The position numbers and the translations under genes are program-made. The notes under the pieces were generated by a model. It had not been told where the DNA came from. It did not search any database and worked only from the letters and a program-made list of their open reading frames with translations. A DNA stretch of 64,000 nucleotides from Aptenodytes patagonicus (taxonomy: Eukaryota > Chordata > Aves > Sphenisciformes > Spheniscidae). The DNA lies in assembly GCF_965638725.1 (NCBI RefSeq), contig NC_134949.1, forward strand, positions 80,878,017 to 80,942,016, written 5' to 3'. Below are positions 37,895 through 48,835 of this stretch, piece by piece (positions within the stretch are counted from its first letter, which is position 1; each line of letters opens with the position of its first letter).

Positions 37895-40800
37895 CTGTAA
37901 AGAAAATAACATTATTAGCAGGATACACAAAATGGAACTGCTGAAGTTCCAGTCTCATTAAACCACATTTATATTTAGAATTCTTCTAAATTAAATTCTT
38001 CTTCTAGGTTGAAATATTCCAGCAATTTTTGCTTCTTCCTGTTCAATAATTCTAACATCTGGTTAGAGCTAACTGGGTGAAAAATAAAACCTGGGTCTGT
38101 AACCATGGCTAACCAAATCAACTATCATGTTGCTCCTTTTAAAGAAGTGACCTTCATCAGCCCATTGCTACAGGGAACAGTAACACATTTCCTTACAACT
38201 GGCTTGTCCTTCAAGCATCATTCATGGTTCTCCTGGCGTGATCACTAAATTCCAGACAGGATTTAATGGGTAAGCTGGAGCTGGTGTTGCTGATGGACTG
38301 TTCTGGGAGAGTTAAACATGAATAAAGGCATCAGTACGGATGGATCAGGACATCTTTTGGGGAGTAATGGATTCCATGCATTTTACCTAAATAGCAAAGT
38401 TTTTCTCTAAAACTAAATCTTAGCTTATGGAAGATCCTCCCAAGAGGGAGAAATCTTCAAGTTCCTGCACCGGTATGTGAGACTCGTCTCAGAACGCTCT
38501 TCCTTGCCAACCTCCATAAAAACGGCCTAAAGGCCAACACAAGTACAAAGAACACAGGCCGGAGGCTGTAGGTTCTCACAGACTTTAGCTGCATCTTTTT
38601 CCGTAACTCCCCAAAAAACTACTCTTCTTTCTATTAATCTGTGTGCTTGTATTGCCCTAGGAGAATACTAAAAAGTATAAATATTATATCAATATCATAG
38701 AGGTGTCCAATAACCACAATAGCTAAATGAATTTAATTTGGCTGAGACGATTCAACTGAGATTTCATCCATTACTCACCTTTACCTTGAATAAATGTACT
38801 CGCTGATTAAAAACATACATGATACTAAAGCTTGAGCTGATGTCTCTTCTCTGAATTCTTGATGGCAAAGTATAAAAGCTGTTGTGCACAAAGAAGGTAT
38901 TTTCCCTGCCCTTGAAATGGAATGACACTACGATCCGACATGTTTCGTTCACAGTTGGTTTGGTTAGCAAGTGTTACAGACCCAATACTTATTTTTCAAC
39001 CAGTTAGCTCTAACCAGATGTTAGTTATTGAATAGGAAGAAGCAAAACTGATGGAATATTTTAATCTATTTGCAGTATAGAGTTTGGACAACTGGAAGAG
39101 AAGCTTATTAATGTATAATTCCTTTGCCCTGCAGCGAGACTGAAATCCATGGTTCTCCTGGCGTGCTGATCACTAAATTCCAAATAGGATTTAATGGGTA
39201 AGCTGGAGCTGGTGTTGCTGATGGATTATTCTTGGGGATTTAAGCATGAATGAAGACATCAGTTTAGATGGATCAGGACATCTTTTGGGGAGTAATGGAT
39301 TCCATGTGTTTTACCTAAATAGCAAAGTTTTCCTCTTGGCATGGTCATTTCCGGCTGGCCTTTCTCTGGGGGCTTGGCTTGGATATTTCTGTGTTTCTGT
39401 TCCTGCTTTTGTCTCCCATGTCACTATCTGGACTTCAGCAGTAGATTCAGCAGATGATTGTATCAAAATCACAATCAGCCTGCTTCTGTGTGACTTTCAA
39501 GCCTGAGGAACAACTTCTCTTCATCTATTGTCCTTTTCTGCACTGACTGCCAGGCGCCTTCATATTCAGAGCTAGTGAGGCCTTGGTCTCCAAAAAGCCC
39601 TGAAACTGGATTTCAGTTGCACAACCTCTAGAGCCTATTGTTTTTTGTCTCCTGCTATCCTTAATACTTTAAGCTGCCAATTAAAAAGGGAAGATTAGAG
39701 TTTAAGTTGGCCCTGCTATTCTTGCTTGTATTGCAAAATGGCACACAGCTCCCCCTGCCTCCAGGTTAAATTCATGGCTCCGCAGTGATGGATGCTGCAC
39801 CACTGGGCAATGGCAAAGGAGGGGAGAGGCTTTTCCCCCATTCTGCAGATGGGGAACTCCGATGTTAAGACACAGCGCTCACCGATACACACAGGTCCTT
39901 TCAGCATTCTTTTAGCTGAAATGAGTTGCCAACTTTTGCTGATTTTGGCCAATGGGCGTTACGCAAATCATGAATATGAACCATTGCACATCTGGGCGCT
40001 GCGTCCACGTACCCTTAGTCCTCCTCTCTGTCGTGGGATTATTCAGCCTAGCTGTTGTTTTAAAACCCTACGAATTACACTTACTATGTATAGTCAAGCC
40101 CTTCTTTGAACATTATCCTGATAGGGTTCTGTGTTTAATCGGATAATTCTTCAGTACATTTCACCCTTTCCATGACCAAGGCAGGAGGGGGCCATTTCAA
40201 TTTCAAACTTAATAGTCCAATTCAGGCAAAACTGAGCTGCCAAAGCATGCTGCCAGAGTTTATTTCTGTTTTGACATGGATCACATCTGAAAGTAATATA
40301 TACAGGGGTAGTATTGTTACCACACTTGTAAAGGAAACTCTGTGTAAAGGAAAGGTTCTGCCTAACCGTGCCCAGGATTGACCCCCGCATGACTGGAAGT
40401 TGAGTGGAAAGTAGCTTAGTATTACGTTTACCTACAATCATGTCCAAGGTCAGTGTTTAGTCACCTTCTGCTGAGGTGAGCAATAAGGGATGAAACTTGC
40501 TCTCTTTCCTCCTTTCTTCTCCAAAAGCCACCTCTTTTCTTTTCCTCTGTTTAGTAAGTGTTGCAATAAAAAAAGACATAACTGTTTTAAATGACTAATG
40601 TGGTCAGATTATATCATTTCCTCTCCCTTTTTCTGAAAGGGAAACAGGAAGAAAGGCACTCAACCTTCCTAAGGACTTTTAAAAGCATTTTTATTATCTT
40701 CCCTTTTGTGAGGTTTTGACATGTTTTAAGACATTGCAGATAATCATTAGAATTATTTCCAGTTGGACCGGAAATAATGGCACTTACCAATACACTGTGC

Positions 40801-43800
40801 TAAAGAGTGGTTCAGTAGGGTGATGTACGCTGCAAGCCGACTGGGGTAAATTAACTGAGTGAGGCTTAAGAGAATATTTGAAGAAGTGAGTTTATGAGCA
40901 TTATACAGAGCAGTTGCTAAATCTTGACTTTCATTGGCACAGCAACTATAAGGAAAGACACTTCAGCTAGCATGGGTTGTCTCATGAAAAGCCTAAAATC
41001 TGATCTGTATCTAAGCCTCCTTAGATACAAAAGCTAGCAAATTAAATCCAATCTCTTTGCCAAATCTAAGATCAGAAAAGTCTTAATTTTGCCACAGGTT
41101 AGCCTAGTACTATTTTGAATTAACATAAAAATGAAAGCAACCTGGCACTGAAAACTTTCCATCAAATTGGTCCAGCTTCTTTGCCAAAGAAGCCCAAAAA
41201 AGCATGATTTTCTTCAGCTTCAATTCTTATGTTATAACATTATGGAAACAGCGCAGGGCTGAGTTGATCTACTTGGGTCAAGTACAAGCAGGAACCAAAA
41301 CCAATCCACAGAGATACTATCCTAACTTCGGCTCTCTCTGCTGCCTTGGATAAGTTTTTCCTTCTCTGGACTTTTAATTTTCCCTACATGAAAGAGGAAT
41401 AGTATGTGTTTACCTACTTTGTGGTGTGGGTGTTTAAAGCACTTATCATTTCTGCAGATCTCTTTCAATGTTACCTAAGCAGTATTGCTAAATACATTTT
41501 GAAACCATAGCCATATGTGTGATTCACTATCTGGCCTAGCCAGTTTGGTAAGAAATGTATTCTCAATTATTTACAATCAAGGTTTTGCTTTGAGTGATAC
41601 CATCAGGGGAGTCTTGAAGACTCAGATAACAAGAAGTAAACGATTGACATATTTCCACAATAGGCAAAATAGGCAGGAATGTCAAAAAGATTAGAAGAGG
41701 CTTCTATCAGCTCACTGCTAATATCCTCTATACATTGCCATGCCCTAGGTTAACTGAAACAATTAATAAATCTTTTAAAAGAAAAAGCCCCACCTTCATT
41801 CAGAAATGCACACTGTGTGGAAAGATACTGAGAGGCTGAAGCGTTGTATTTCTGACAGATTTAACTGCCAGACTCAGAAATATCTGTTGAATCCTTCATA
41901 AATTCAAGACACTTCATTTGGGAATGAAAATAGCTACAAGTGCTCAAGTTTGCCCAAAATGTGTCTGAGTTGCTAATCCTCTGCAGTTAAAAAGGAGGGA
42001 TAAACCCGACATGTCAGGGCAGGAATCAAGCTCATAAGCCCAAACTATCTGACTAGCTGCACTTGCCTCTTCCTCTGGCTGTGCGTGAGAGTGAGTCAAC
42101 TATCAGCCAAGACAGGGACATTGTCACTAGGAAGATCTTGCTCACATGTGAGCTTTGCCTCCACACAACTGCCGTGAGCTACTTGGCTCTGGAAACTTGA
42201 GCCCAGCTATCAAAGACGTAACCAGAGAGCACTGGCATTTCATCTGACTCCCACGTAGTCCTCAGGTAGTTCCAGAAAGGAAAAAAAGAAAAAAATCTCA
42301 GTCGCAATCTCTAGTCTGACCTTTTGGTGATTTTCATTCATTTAAATGACAGAAGAGACTTCAGAAATAGGAAACAAACCTCATCAGGAGAAAGGTGCTA
42401 TTGCACGCTCCTCTCAGGACAGTGGACCAAATCCATCCTTGGTGCTGACTCCCTGCAAGTCAGAACAGCAGCTAAACTTGTCCAAGTGTGCCAATTTCCT
42501 TTTGCCTGTGTCTCTCCAACCCTCTAAAATTTGTCAGTGTAAATTGACCCTTTGTTTTGCTCAAGAGAATTTCCTGAAGTCCCCACACAGAAACTGTCTG
42601 GCATTGGCATATGAGCTGTCTCAGTTGCCCAGATTATCTCACCTCATGCTCTGAGGAGGCCAGAGGTGTTACTTTGAACTATATAACTGGCTACCAAACA
42701 TAAAAAAAAGTTTCTACATCTTCACAAAGTCTTTAGCAGGTCTGTTTGTTTTAAAACTCCCACTACTAGCTACTTGCACTAAGGATCGTGTCACTGGAGC
42801 AGGCCCCTAACCACTGCGATTACAGAATGGGCTGAAAAGGTTGAATGTGAAAACTGCTAAAGCTGACACTTAAGACCAAGATGTGGTCTTGCTAATAGCT
42901 CGTGCTATTAGCTGCACTCTAGATTTAAGCACGTTACTCTAGGATAGCAAACAACCACTTTGAAAGAGAAGGCCAGGATCTGGCTGCTGTTAGGGCAATG
43001 GTGTCATGTATAACAAATACATGCCCTTGTCTGTGTAAACAGTCAGGTGACGTCTCCTCATGGGTTGAGTCATGCATGAGTCCTGACTACTGCATGAGTC
43101 CCGAGTCTGTCTCAACCACAGAACTGGCTTGCTGAGGGAAAGGAGTGGAACCTAAGTTTTCTCAATTCATTGTACTGCCTCAAAGAAGCACAGTACAGCC
43201 TCCGGACACTGATAATTGTGTAATAACTTGTCTTCATTTTTGCTTTGAACTCACAGCAAACAAAGGGGCCAGTTCTGCACTGAGGAGAAAGAATTAAGAC
43301 AACTGTAATTTTACACCACCTTTCTGGACCACACTTAGATTTCATAGTTTTAAGGTTGCCTACCAGCTGCTACTCAAACTCGTTCTTCTTTGGACAGCTA
43401 TCATGGCATTGCACAACTCTCCTCCCTGCTCACTTTCTACATCAGCTTTTGCAAATAGGATGGCAGCCTTGTGCCGTGGATGCAAACCTAACAATCCATG
43501 GACGTTTATATTCCCTTCATGGAAAAAAATCTACTGTTGGTATAGTACAATCTAATGAACCTTAAAGGTCTTGAAATGATTCTCCCTTGCATTTTCTTGT
43601 GCTGAGAAAGTGGAAAAGAGCATTCATTGTGTTTGTGAGGCTGGATTGTGCTCATCTGTAAATAGAACACTTAAAGTTGCCAATAATTTTCATTTAATAC
43701 GAAGAGCTTTATCTGGGGGAATCAACAAGAACATACAATTAGCTTGCCTTAAAAATAAGCTGTTTGGGTTTTTGCTGTTTGGTCTCTCTTTAACAGATCA

Positions 43801-46328
43801 CCAGGACTGGAACGAAAATAAATGATTGGAAAAGCTTGTTTCGCTTGTTACTTACTGTACCAACACACACTGATCTGCTACACAAACTGCAATGAGACCC
43901 AAGGATGAGGAATTTGTCCTTGTCAGGGGTGAAAGGATCCTTCATGACATAGCTTTCTTCCAAAAGCCTGTAAGAGAATAATTTCAAGCTTTTAAGGGTA
44001 GATTTCACAGTATGGGAGAGTTGAAATGGGGAAATTGTGGAGGCTGAAAAAGTATCAGCCCTTTCTTCTTGATTTGCTCAGCCTGGTGCTGTACATGAGG
44101 CGATGTAGCAGCTATGCAGCTCCCTTCCTCTTCAAAACCAACACTGTGGCTGCCTTCAGTCCTATACTGCACTTTCTATCTATCTTTCAAAATTAGGGCA
44201 ATTGGTGATCATCTCAATATTGTCTTACTAGGTTTTTCTCGGTGCTCTACCTTAAAGTATTTTTTATCTTCCATTTTTATGAGGCACTCCTTCGCATGGC
44301 TAACTTCAGTACCTTGTCAAGCTATCATTACAATTGCACAGCTTTTCATTAGAAGTTCTTTTCCAAAGCTGTGTGCATGTGAGTATAAAATAAAAAGTTT
44401 TTACTGCTCTTAGTTATGTCACTGCTGTAAAGCTAAGGTTCCCACCTCTTGCAAGCAAGAGCTACTAGCACAGAACATTACAGTGACCTGAAATATTCTT
44501 ACTTTATGTCAGAGACTGTACTGTTTGCTTCAGGGTATTAAGGGAGTGCATTTATTAATAATTTGGCAACCTGCTTGGGAAAGACTAAGGCCTTATTCTT
44601 CCTGGGAGCTCCAGGCAAAATATTACAGAAGTCACTTGGGTGTCTGTCTGCACAGGGCACCCTGCAAGGCTGGCTTATTCTTGGACTTATATCAAACTTG
44701 GATTCTGTAGTAATACGGAGTACAATACATATTTAAAAGGTATTCTGTTAACTCATGCTACCTTCTCCTTGTCTACATACATACACACATATGTATGTGT
44801 GTGTCTGTGAGCGTATTCCTTTTTCCTTTTCTTCTCTACTCAAACAAAAACATGGCTCAAGCCTTCCACTGTTAGGAAAGATCAGGCATCTTAACATGGC
44901 AGATCACCTTGTCAACAAGTCTCCTAGTGTCCAAAGACTGGATTACCTTTGCAAAGCTCGCCTTGCAAGATTCACAGTCTTAATGTAGTCATCATCAGTG
45001 CAGAGACCTGGCCATTGTACAAGCCTTCACGTCTGGCACGTTTCCTGCAGCATTGCATCTAGGACACGTGAGTAGACCAGAAAGTAAGCCAATAAAGATA
45101 GTGTGTAAAGCTATTTCTTATATGCATGTACAGAAGCATTATGCTTCAGCACCATTCTTTTGCTTTTTGAATCTCAGCAATCCAAATAAAGCTGAGATGT
45201 TAACACTGAGCTTGGATAACCTAAAGTTAAGATGCATATTCAACTTTGATTCAGACTCTACGAATGGACCTGATCAAGGGTGGGCCATTGCTTTGCTGAG
45301 TAGAAGCAGGAAAACCAGTAGCACCGTGGGATTTGGAATGATAAAAATACAGCTGCCCAAGGAAAACAGATCTGATCTCAGCCCAAGCAGGTGGTCATCA
45401 ACAGCTGTTTCCATTATATAAGAAATTGAGCGGTTTTAGTGAGGTGAAATGCTGAGTACATGTCTGACTTCCAATTCTAGTGAGTTCCTGACCATGTTTG
45501 CCTGATGGGTTCGTTGACTGGGACGGCCTAAACAGAGCTACTCCTACATTTGAAGCCAAGCAAGTGCTTTGTTTTATGGGGAGTTTAATGTCTGCAGACA
45601 AAGTCATAACTGCATAGTTTCTGGTCAAACTATCCCTACTTGGCAGAGATGGAAAAGTCTTCAGTCTCCTAAAATGTAAATATGTACTAAATTTCTACAC
45701 ACTTTAATGTCATACAATCTGCCAAAGAATTGTGTAATTCATGCAAAAAAGCATTGCTGTTCAAAATTCGACGTCATGTCAAACAGCTCTTAAAAAGTGG
45801 TTTTACCACATGTATTTAATTCATGCTGTGTTTACGTGTTGCCCATCTGACACAGCTGTGAGGAAAGGGCTATTCCCAGAAATGCTAGGCTGACAGTCAA
45901 CAGTATTCTAGTAAAAAAATTATGGTATAGGTAAATAGTAGGGTGGCCAGTGGGGTTAGGAAATAGGTTAAATACAAATCTTTGCATGGTATTGAAGCAG
46001 GACGGGAAAGTTGATTTTTGTCTTTGCTATCAATGCTGCCAATTTTTAACATTTCTTCCCTTTGGAAAAAGAAGGTCACTTTAAGTACCAAGCCTCATAT
46101 TCAGGGACAACATGGCTTGTTATTGGGCTCATGCAGTGCACATATTGTTCCACAGTACAAGGCTTCTAATGCTCATAGCATAAATGAAGTCTGTAATATG
46201 AAAGACTGTACTTACACAATAGAGCGTGTGTTTGGTGGCTTCTGCCCATAGTACGTATATGGAGCTGTTAAGCCACACAGCTGACATTTGAACTCTCCTG
46301 TAGGCTGAGCTTCTTTGGGAGCATCCAT
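37745..46328 (-). CDS. CDPF1: Cysteine-rich DPF motif domain-containing protein 1, three coding exons, complete
   Basis: Small cytosolic or nuclear protein of unknown function. Coding exons on the - strand join as 46328-46216, 43967-43856 and 37894-37745 (375 nt, 124 residues plus TAA); the human protein is about the same length. Cysteines sit at 15, 18, 64, 67, 72, 77, 86 and 89, forming CQLC, CSLC and CLPC pairs that look like metal ligands. The name-giving Asp-Pro-Phe motif is at 48-50 (VMKDPFTPDKDKF). Both introns are GT-AG with GTAAGT donors and keep frame. The gene converges on PPARA and is followed by PKDREJ upstream, the same order as on human chromosome 22. The zinc-binding role is inferred from the CxxC pairs. 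Confidence 0.95.
37995..38124 (-). repeat. Duplicated block B, copy 1 (inverted)
   Basis: The reverse complement matches 38950-39070, including the shared core CAGTTAGCTCTAACCAGATG and a GGAAGAAGCAAAA stretch, with small indels. The two copies face each other about 0.9 kb apart. Confidence 0.8.
38121..38226 (+). repeat. Duplicated block A, copy 2
   Basis: Partner of the inverted copy at 37581-37684. It abuts block B (37995-38124) on its left and block C (38223-38406) on its right, so three different duplicated blocks are joined here end to end. Confidence 0.8.
38223..38406 (+). repeat. Duplicated block C, copy 1
   Basis: About 184 bp starting CATGGTTCTCCTGGCGTG and ending AAATAGCAAAGTTTT, directly repeated at 39148-39335 with roughly 90 percent identity by eye and a 2-bp indel near the start. 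Confidence 0.88.
38950..39070 (+). repeat. Duplicated block B, copy 2
   Basis: Inverted partner of 37995-38124. It is followed after about 80 bp by copy 2 of block C, an order that differs from the first cluster. Confidence 0.8.
39148..39335 (+). repeat. Duplicated block C, copy 2
   Basis: Direct-repeat partner of 38223-38406, about 925 bp away. It shares the segment GGATTTAATGGGTAAGCTGG and the stretch GGATCAGGACATCTTTTGGG without change. Confidence 0.88.
41320..41462 (+). repeat. Ancient CORE-SINE (MIR-like) remnant
   Basis: Follows the MIR-type plan: CTGCCTTGGATAAGTTTTTC, then TCTCTGGACTTTTAATTTTCC, then CCTACTTTGTGGTGTGGGTG and AAAGCACTT. These correspond to the conserved core of amniote CORE-SINEs. 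Identified by pattern memory, with many mutations. Confidence 0.5.
42891..42912. repeat. Perfect 9-bp hairpin
   Basis: GCTAATAGC, a 4-base TCGT loop, then GCTATTAGC. A small cruciform-capable palindrome in a CDPF1 intron with no known role. Confidence 0.85.
43856..43967 (-). CDS. CDPF1: CDPF1 second coding exon (DPF motif)
   Basis: After the acceptor TATTCTCTTACAG it encodes LLEESYVMKDPFTPDKDKF, then the CSLCSRSVCVGT segment, ending on a whole codon at ACA|GTAAGT. It holds the DPF motif and cysteines 64, 67 and 72. In the human protein, as I recall it, the last residue of this exon is Pro rather than Thr. Confidence 0.95.
43968..46215 (-). other. CDPF1: CDPF1 intron (first to second coding exon)
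   Basis: Intron of about 2.2 kb with consensus ends. It includes a short CA/GT-rich imperfect palindrome at about 44777-44810. No gene recognised; the 122-codon frame at 45053-45421 on the + strand resembles no known protein. Confidence 0.85.
46216..46328 (-). CDS. CDPF1: CDPF1 first coding exon
   Basis: Encodes MDAPKEAQPTGEFKCQLCGL, then the TAPYTYYGQKPPNT segment, ending in a split Val codon (GT|GTAAGT). The exon itself begins at 46339, after the acceptor TTTCTTGTAG, so only 11 nt of 5' UTR lie on it and an upstream non-coding exon must exist. The conserved YGQKPPNT stretch is diagnostic of CDPF1. A second ATG four bases further on is out of frame. Confidence 0.94.
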
Positions 46329-48744
46329 CTTTAAGCTACCTACAAGAAACACAAAAATCTTTTAGCTCCAAAATGCAGTACTGGGAACATGCCTGCAAGA
46401 AGATTAAACTGATGTGGGACATCTGGCTATGCAAATTAAAATCCAATGGAAAATTGACTGTTGTGAACCTCGATTAGTAAATCTTTTCTCCCAAATCAAG
46501 TTGGTTTCCCATGTCCCAGTTAAATTTCAAAATTCCTTCGATAGGTTTACAAATGGCAGCCTAGGAGCCGAACTATAAAAGTTCACCTATTAATTTAGAA
46601 CTTGATCCATAAAAGAATTCAGATAACAAAGTATATGGCTGTGACTGGAAAACCCTTTGCTCAACCGAGGCCTGTGCTCCCTAAGCGCTTCCCAGGAAAC
46701 GACTCCCTCTCTGCGGTACAGAATCCCAATCCAGTTCTGCAATGCCTGTCTCCTCCCACAAACTGCAAATGAAAGGGTTTGGGACCCTGCTCAGGAGGCA
46801 GGTACCAGAAAGGTAGGTGTCGCAATGATTTACTATGTCTTTTTCTTTGCTTCTGGTTCACCTTCGAATAGAGTTTCGGGAGCTTAACCCTGGCTCCCTG
46901 TTCTTATCTGGCTTCCTATGGAAATGAGGCTGATGTAATCACCCTGTGCCTAGATAGAGTGTTGGCCCATTGAAGCCACACAGGACAGAGGAGGAGGTAC
47001 CTTCAAAAAAGTTTAGGTCCTATAACTTTTATGAAAACAGGCAGAAGAGGGAGACTCTGCTTTATCGTCATGGAGGATACCCATGTATTTCTATAAATCA
47101 GAGAATCTACACATAGGAAAGCTATTGTCAATCCATCTGAAAGATTTCAGACACCCATTACAAAGGTGTAGCTATCAGTCACGAGATACAAAACATACAA
47201 AGCCGTGCGTCATCAGCTTTGGTGCTTACAAGATGACTTCTTTAAAGTCTTGGCCATTGATTTACATTTGGGAGCTTATCCTTCACTGATACCACTTTAG
47301 TTGAGAGTCAAACCCTGCGGTTTTCAAAAAGCATGGTGTGGCAAGTATGCTTTTAGGACTGATTTTGGTACGTATGCATGATCAGATCAAACACAGCTAA
47401 CCACGTGCATGCCCAAAATTGCACCAATCCATGAATGAAATGTGATTGCTTATTTGCAAACTGGCTTATCTTCGGTCACCTGCACCATTTTCCGGAACAG
47501 ACACATTCACCTCTCAGTTAGCAAGAAAACTCAAGCTTTTAGCTGAACGCCCTCACACTTTTCATGGCATGCAGTTTTCTGCTGCAGACCTGTCAGCTTT
47601 TTTAAGTGAAGCGGAGCTGGCATCAAGCTGTTAGGAAGCTAAGCACTAGGAACTTGGATTTGGGCAACATCTCAGCAGTTAGGTTGTGCGTGGTCACAGC
47701 TGAGCAGACATACAGCCTGCCAAAGCACAGCAGGTCATTCCCACTTGTTGAGCTTTGCAGCCATACCCTTCCCCCACAGAGCTGATTCAGTTCACTAAGG
47801 CCATGTCTCTATTTATGTTTTAGCTCAGCTCAGGGGTTTTCTTTGGGAACAAATTGCCTGACTGTCCCCGCTTACCACACTTGGTTTGCATTGTGGAGCA
47901 GTCTTAAAGCACACAAACCGGACAGTTTCAGGTGAAACTAAACTGAAAGATGTGCTCCAGAAGCACACCTAACACACTCCAACCTGAATGCCCAACTAAT
48001 GGGCCGTTCATCTACAGGCTAGGACCAGAGGTAGTCTGAAACATCCTGAAACATAGAGAGTGGGCAGCTGGTATCCAACAAGAAACACCTTGGTCTATGG
48101 TTTCACTCTTACTGCATCACACTAGTTACTAATGTGGTAACAAATAAAAGAACTACCTCTTTTTTTTTTTTCCTTGCAAAGTCTTTTTTTCTCTTGTTTT
48201 AGGGTACTAAATTGGCTTTCAGAGGAATCCAACAACTGCTAACAGTAGTACAAGATAAGAGGCAAAACTGCACAGCCAGGAGAAAGGGAGGGCTGAGATG
48301 GGAGACCTGTATTTCCCTCTTTCAGTGACAGTAAGCTGCTATTTCTGCTCACTCTGTGTGGTGAAACTGAATCCTTAGAGACATATGCTGCTAAGGTGAA
48401 TTAGGGGCAAGGTGAAGCAGAGCTGTGACTACTTGTCTTCTAATGTTCCAGAAGAACAGGGAGCCCCAAGATCCTCAGAGGTTACAGAGGCTTCATAACA
48501 GACACCCAGTTCAGAAAGTCCTAGCCTGTTAAATCCTGAAACTTAATTTTGGGAATAATCCCCCTTACCCCATCATTCCTTCAGCACCAGCCTTTCCACT
48601 GCCATTCCTGGCATTTCAGTAGTACAGGGAGTTCTTCAAACGTAACACAAATGGGGCTCGGTACTGGTTTAATAAAAAAATGCAACTCGTGAATACCTTA
48701 GGCAACTACATTTTTTCAAAAGTGATGTAACCCTTGGATATCAT

Positions 48745-48835
48745 GTATTTTCCCTACCTCACAGCAATGCTTGAGAGAATTTAATTAACTAAAGTGCTTT
48801 CAGATTTTTCAGTTAGATATAAGGCATGTACATGC
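48745..48835 (+). repeat. Ancient SINE 3' tail remnant
   Basis: CCCTACCTCACAGCAATGCT, then GAGAATTTAATTAACTAAAG, TGCTTTCAG and an ATATAAGGC end, matching the tail of old amniote CORE-SINEs (CTACCTCACAGGG ... TTAATTAATG ... GTGCTTTGAG ... TATAAG). Confidence 0.5.

Larger units (their letters stand above)
37895..43855 (-). other. CDPF1: CDPF1 intron (second to last coding exon)
   Basis: Intron of about 6 kb. Its 3' part (37995-39335) carries a cluster of duplicated blocks in direct and inverted orientation. A decayed CORE-SINE lies at about 41320-41462 and a perfect 9-bp hairpin at 42891-42912. Open frames of about 100 codons around 39.8-40.4 kb match nothing I know and are probably chance. 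Confidence 0.85.

Noticed and set aside
39716..40447. Several 70-105 codon frames on both strands around 40 kb
   Set aside because: They overlap each other on opposite strands and show no protein family features; probably a locally stop-poor stretch.
45053..45421. 122-codon + strand frame in a CDPF1 intron
   Set aside because: No recognisable domain, no supporting splice or promoter signals, and a length compatible with chance.
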